Assembly: GCA_903839715.1 (NCBI GenBank)
Contig: CAIMDH010000103.1
Location: forward strand, 1-5,997
Origin: an uncultured bacterium
GTDB lineage: Bacteria; Patescibacteriota; Minisyncoccia; Phycocordibacterales; UBA918
Length of the DNA stretch: 5,997 bases
Direction of reading: 5' to 3'
A program made the position numbers and the translations under genes. Shown here piece by piece: positions 5,585 to 5,997 of this stretch. Every line of letters starts with the position of its first letter. The stretch's first letter is position 1. The notes under the pieces were generated by a model, which saw only the letters and a list, made by a program, of their open reading frames with translations, made no database searches and was not told where the DNA came from.

Positions 5585-5621
5585 AAAGCCTTGTGTAAAA
5601 ACACGAGGCTTTATCTTTTTT
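5585..5621 (+). terminator. Strong intrinsic terminator of the 5105 gene
   Basis: AAAGCCT (5585-5591) pairs with AGGCTTT (5606-5612). A G-U pair and GTGT/ACAC extend the stem to 12 bp, closed by an AAAA loop. ATC and six T's (5616-5621) follow. It starts 12 nt after the TAA stop and insulates rpsP from upstream transcription. Confidence 0.9.
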
Positions 5622-5645
5622 CATTCCTACTGCAACATTTGCCTA

Positions 5646-5674
5646 TTGACCAAATAAGTACTATCTGATACTCT
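5646..5674 (+). promoter_or_regulatory. Promoter of rpsP with extended -10
   Basis: TTGACC (5646-5651, five of six -35 consensus bases), a 17-bp spacer, then TG-A-TACTCT with the hexamer at 5669-5674. The hexamer ends 9 nt before ATG 5684, so transcription should start near 5681 and leave a leader of about 3 nt. The bases before the ATG (CTCTAGCCCCACT) contain no Shine-Dalgarno. Confidence 0.6.
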
Positions 5675-5683
5675 AGCCCCACT

Positions 5684-5997
5684 ATGTTAAAGATGCGATT
5701 GCAACGAATTGGACGAAAAAACAGCCCGTCATACCGGGTTATCGTTACTGATTCTCGAAATGCCGTTTCCCGTGGACGTCACACTGATCTTATTGGTTCA
5801 TACGATCCAAAGCTGGGCCGAGTACAAATCGATAAAGAAAAAGCGACTCACTGGCTTAGTCATGGAGTACAACCTTCTGACACGGTATACAACATGCTCG
5901 TAACACAAGGAATTGTCGAAGGACGTAAGAAGAATGCTCTCTCAAAGAAGTCTCCAATCATCGACGAAGCAAAACTCAAGGCGGAAGCTGAGGCAAA
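5684..5997 (+). CDS. rpsP: 30S ribosomal protein S16 (bS16), 3' end outside window
   Basis: bS16 binds 16S rRNA in the body of the small subunit and helps its assembly. The N-terminus MLKMRLQRIGRKNSPSYRV, then VTDSR and IGSYDP, is the family signature. Next come KATHWLSHGVQPSDTV (residues 53-68) and a second-domain helix NMLVTQGIVEG (70-80). The family core is about 80-90 residues. Here the frame is still open at residue 104 with a Lys/Glu/Ala-rich stretch (KKSPIIDEAKLKAEAEA), so the protein has a C-terminal tail of unknown length. ATG 5684 is preferred over ATG 5693 because the family normally starts M-L/V-K-[IM]-R-L. There is no Shine-Dalgarno; the promoter lies so close that the mRNA is probably almost leaderless. 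In many bacteria rpsP heads an operon with a KH-domain gene, rimM, trmD and rplS; what follows here is not visible. Confidence 0.97.
   Translation, partial: MLKMRLQRIGRKNSPSYRVIVTDSRNAVSRGRHTDLIGSYDPKLGRVQIDKEKATHWLSHGVQPSDTVYNMLVTQGIVEGRKKNALSKKSPIIDEAKLKAEAEA

Noticed and set aside
5709..5903. Plus-strand 64-codon frame near the right edge
   Set aside because: It lies in another frame within rpsP, whose frame gives a clear S16 sequence.

Overview
The window looks like chromosomal DNA from a bacterium of the Candidate Phyla Radiation (Patescibacteria), most likely a Parcubacteria-type lineage. Three things suggest this. The SMC protein is very short (752 residues) with no recognisable hinge. 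The pilin-like protein that ends just before it has a C-terminus (FARCP...C...YAVYSAGAETW) of a kind I associate with these genomes. The RNase R is compact and lacks accessory ends. The genetic code appears standard: the small gene ends in TGA just ahead of a terminator hairpin, which argues against the TGA=Gly code of Gracilibacteria. Lineage is inferred from protein character, not from a marker-gene search.

Layout. Positions 1-247 hold the 3' end of a type IV pilin/pseudopilin-like gene (+), followed after 15 nt by a mini-smc gene (263-2521, +). A 180-base spacer carries hairpins, a 10-bp direct repeat around a possible -10 box, and a strong ribosome-binding site. It leads into a small helical protein of unknown function (2702-2944, +). 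Two hairpin terminators (2959-2984 and 3014-3048) separate this gene from the convergent rnr gene (3062-5005, -). An unknown 155-residue protein (5105-5572, +) is transcribed divergently from rnr, from promoters that interlock. It ends at a strong terminator (5585-5621). The last gene is rpsP for ribosomal protein S16 (5684 onward, +), which runs off the right edge.

The genes are housekeeping or structural: surface pilus, chromosome organisation, RNA decay, ribosome. Apart from the possible pilin-smc pair they look like separate transcription units. No tRNA, rRNA, CRISPR array, insertion sequence or phage gene is visible.

The most interesting features are: the SMC without a hinge, which carries a non-heptad block at its centre and an acidic insert in its head; matching extended -10 promoters (TGnTACTnT) placed exactly 9 nt before the start codons of rnr and rpsP, implying nearly leaderless mRNAs; and the direct-repeat, operator-like leader of the small unknown gene.
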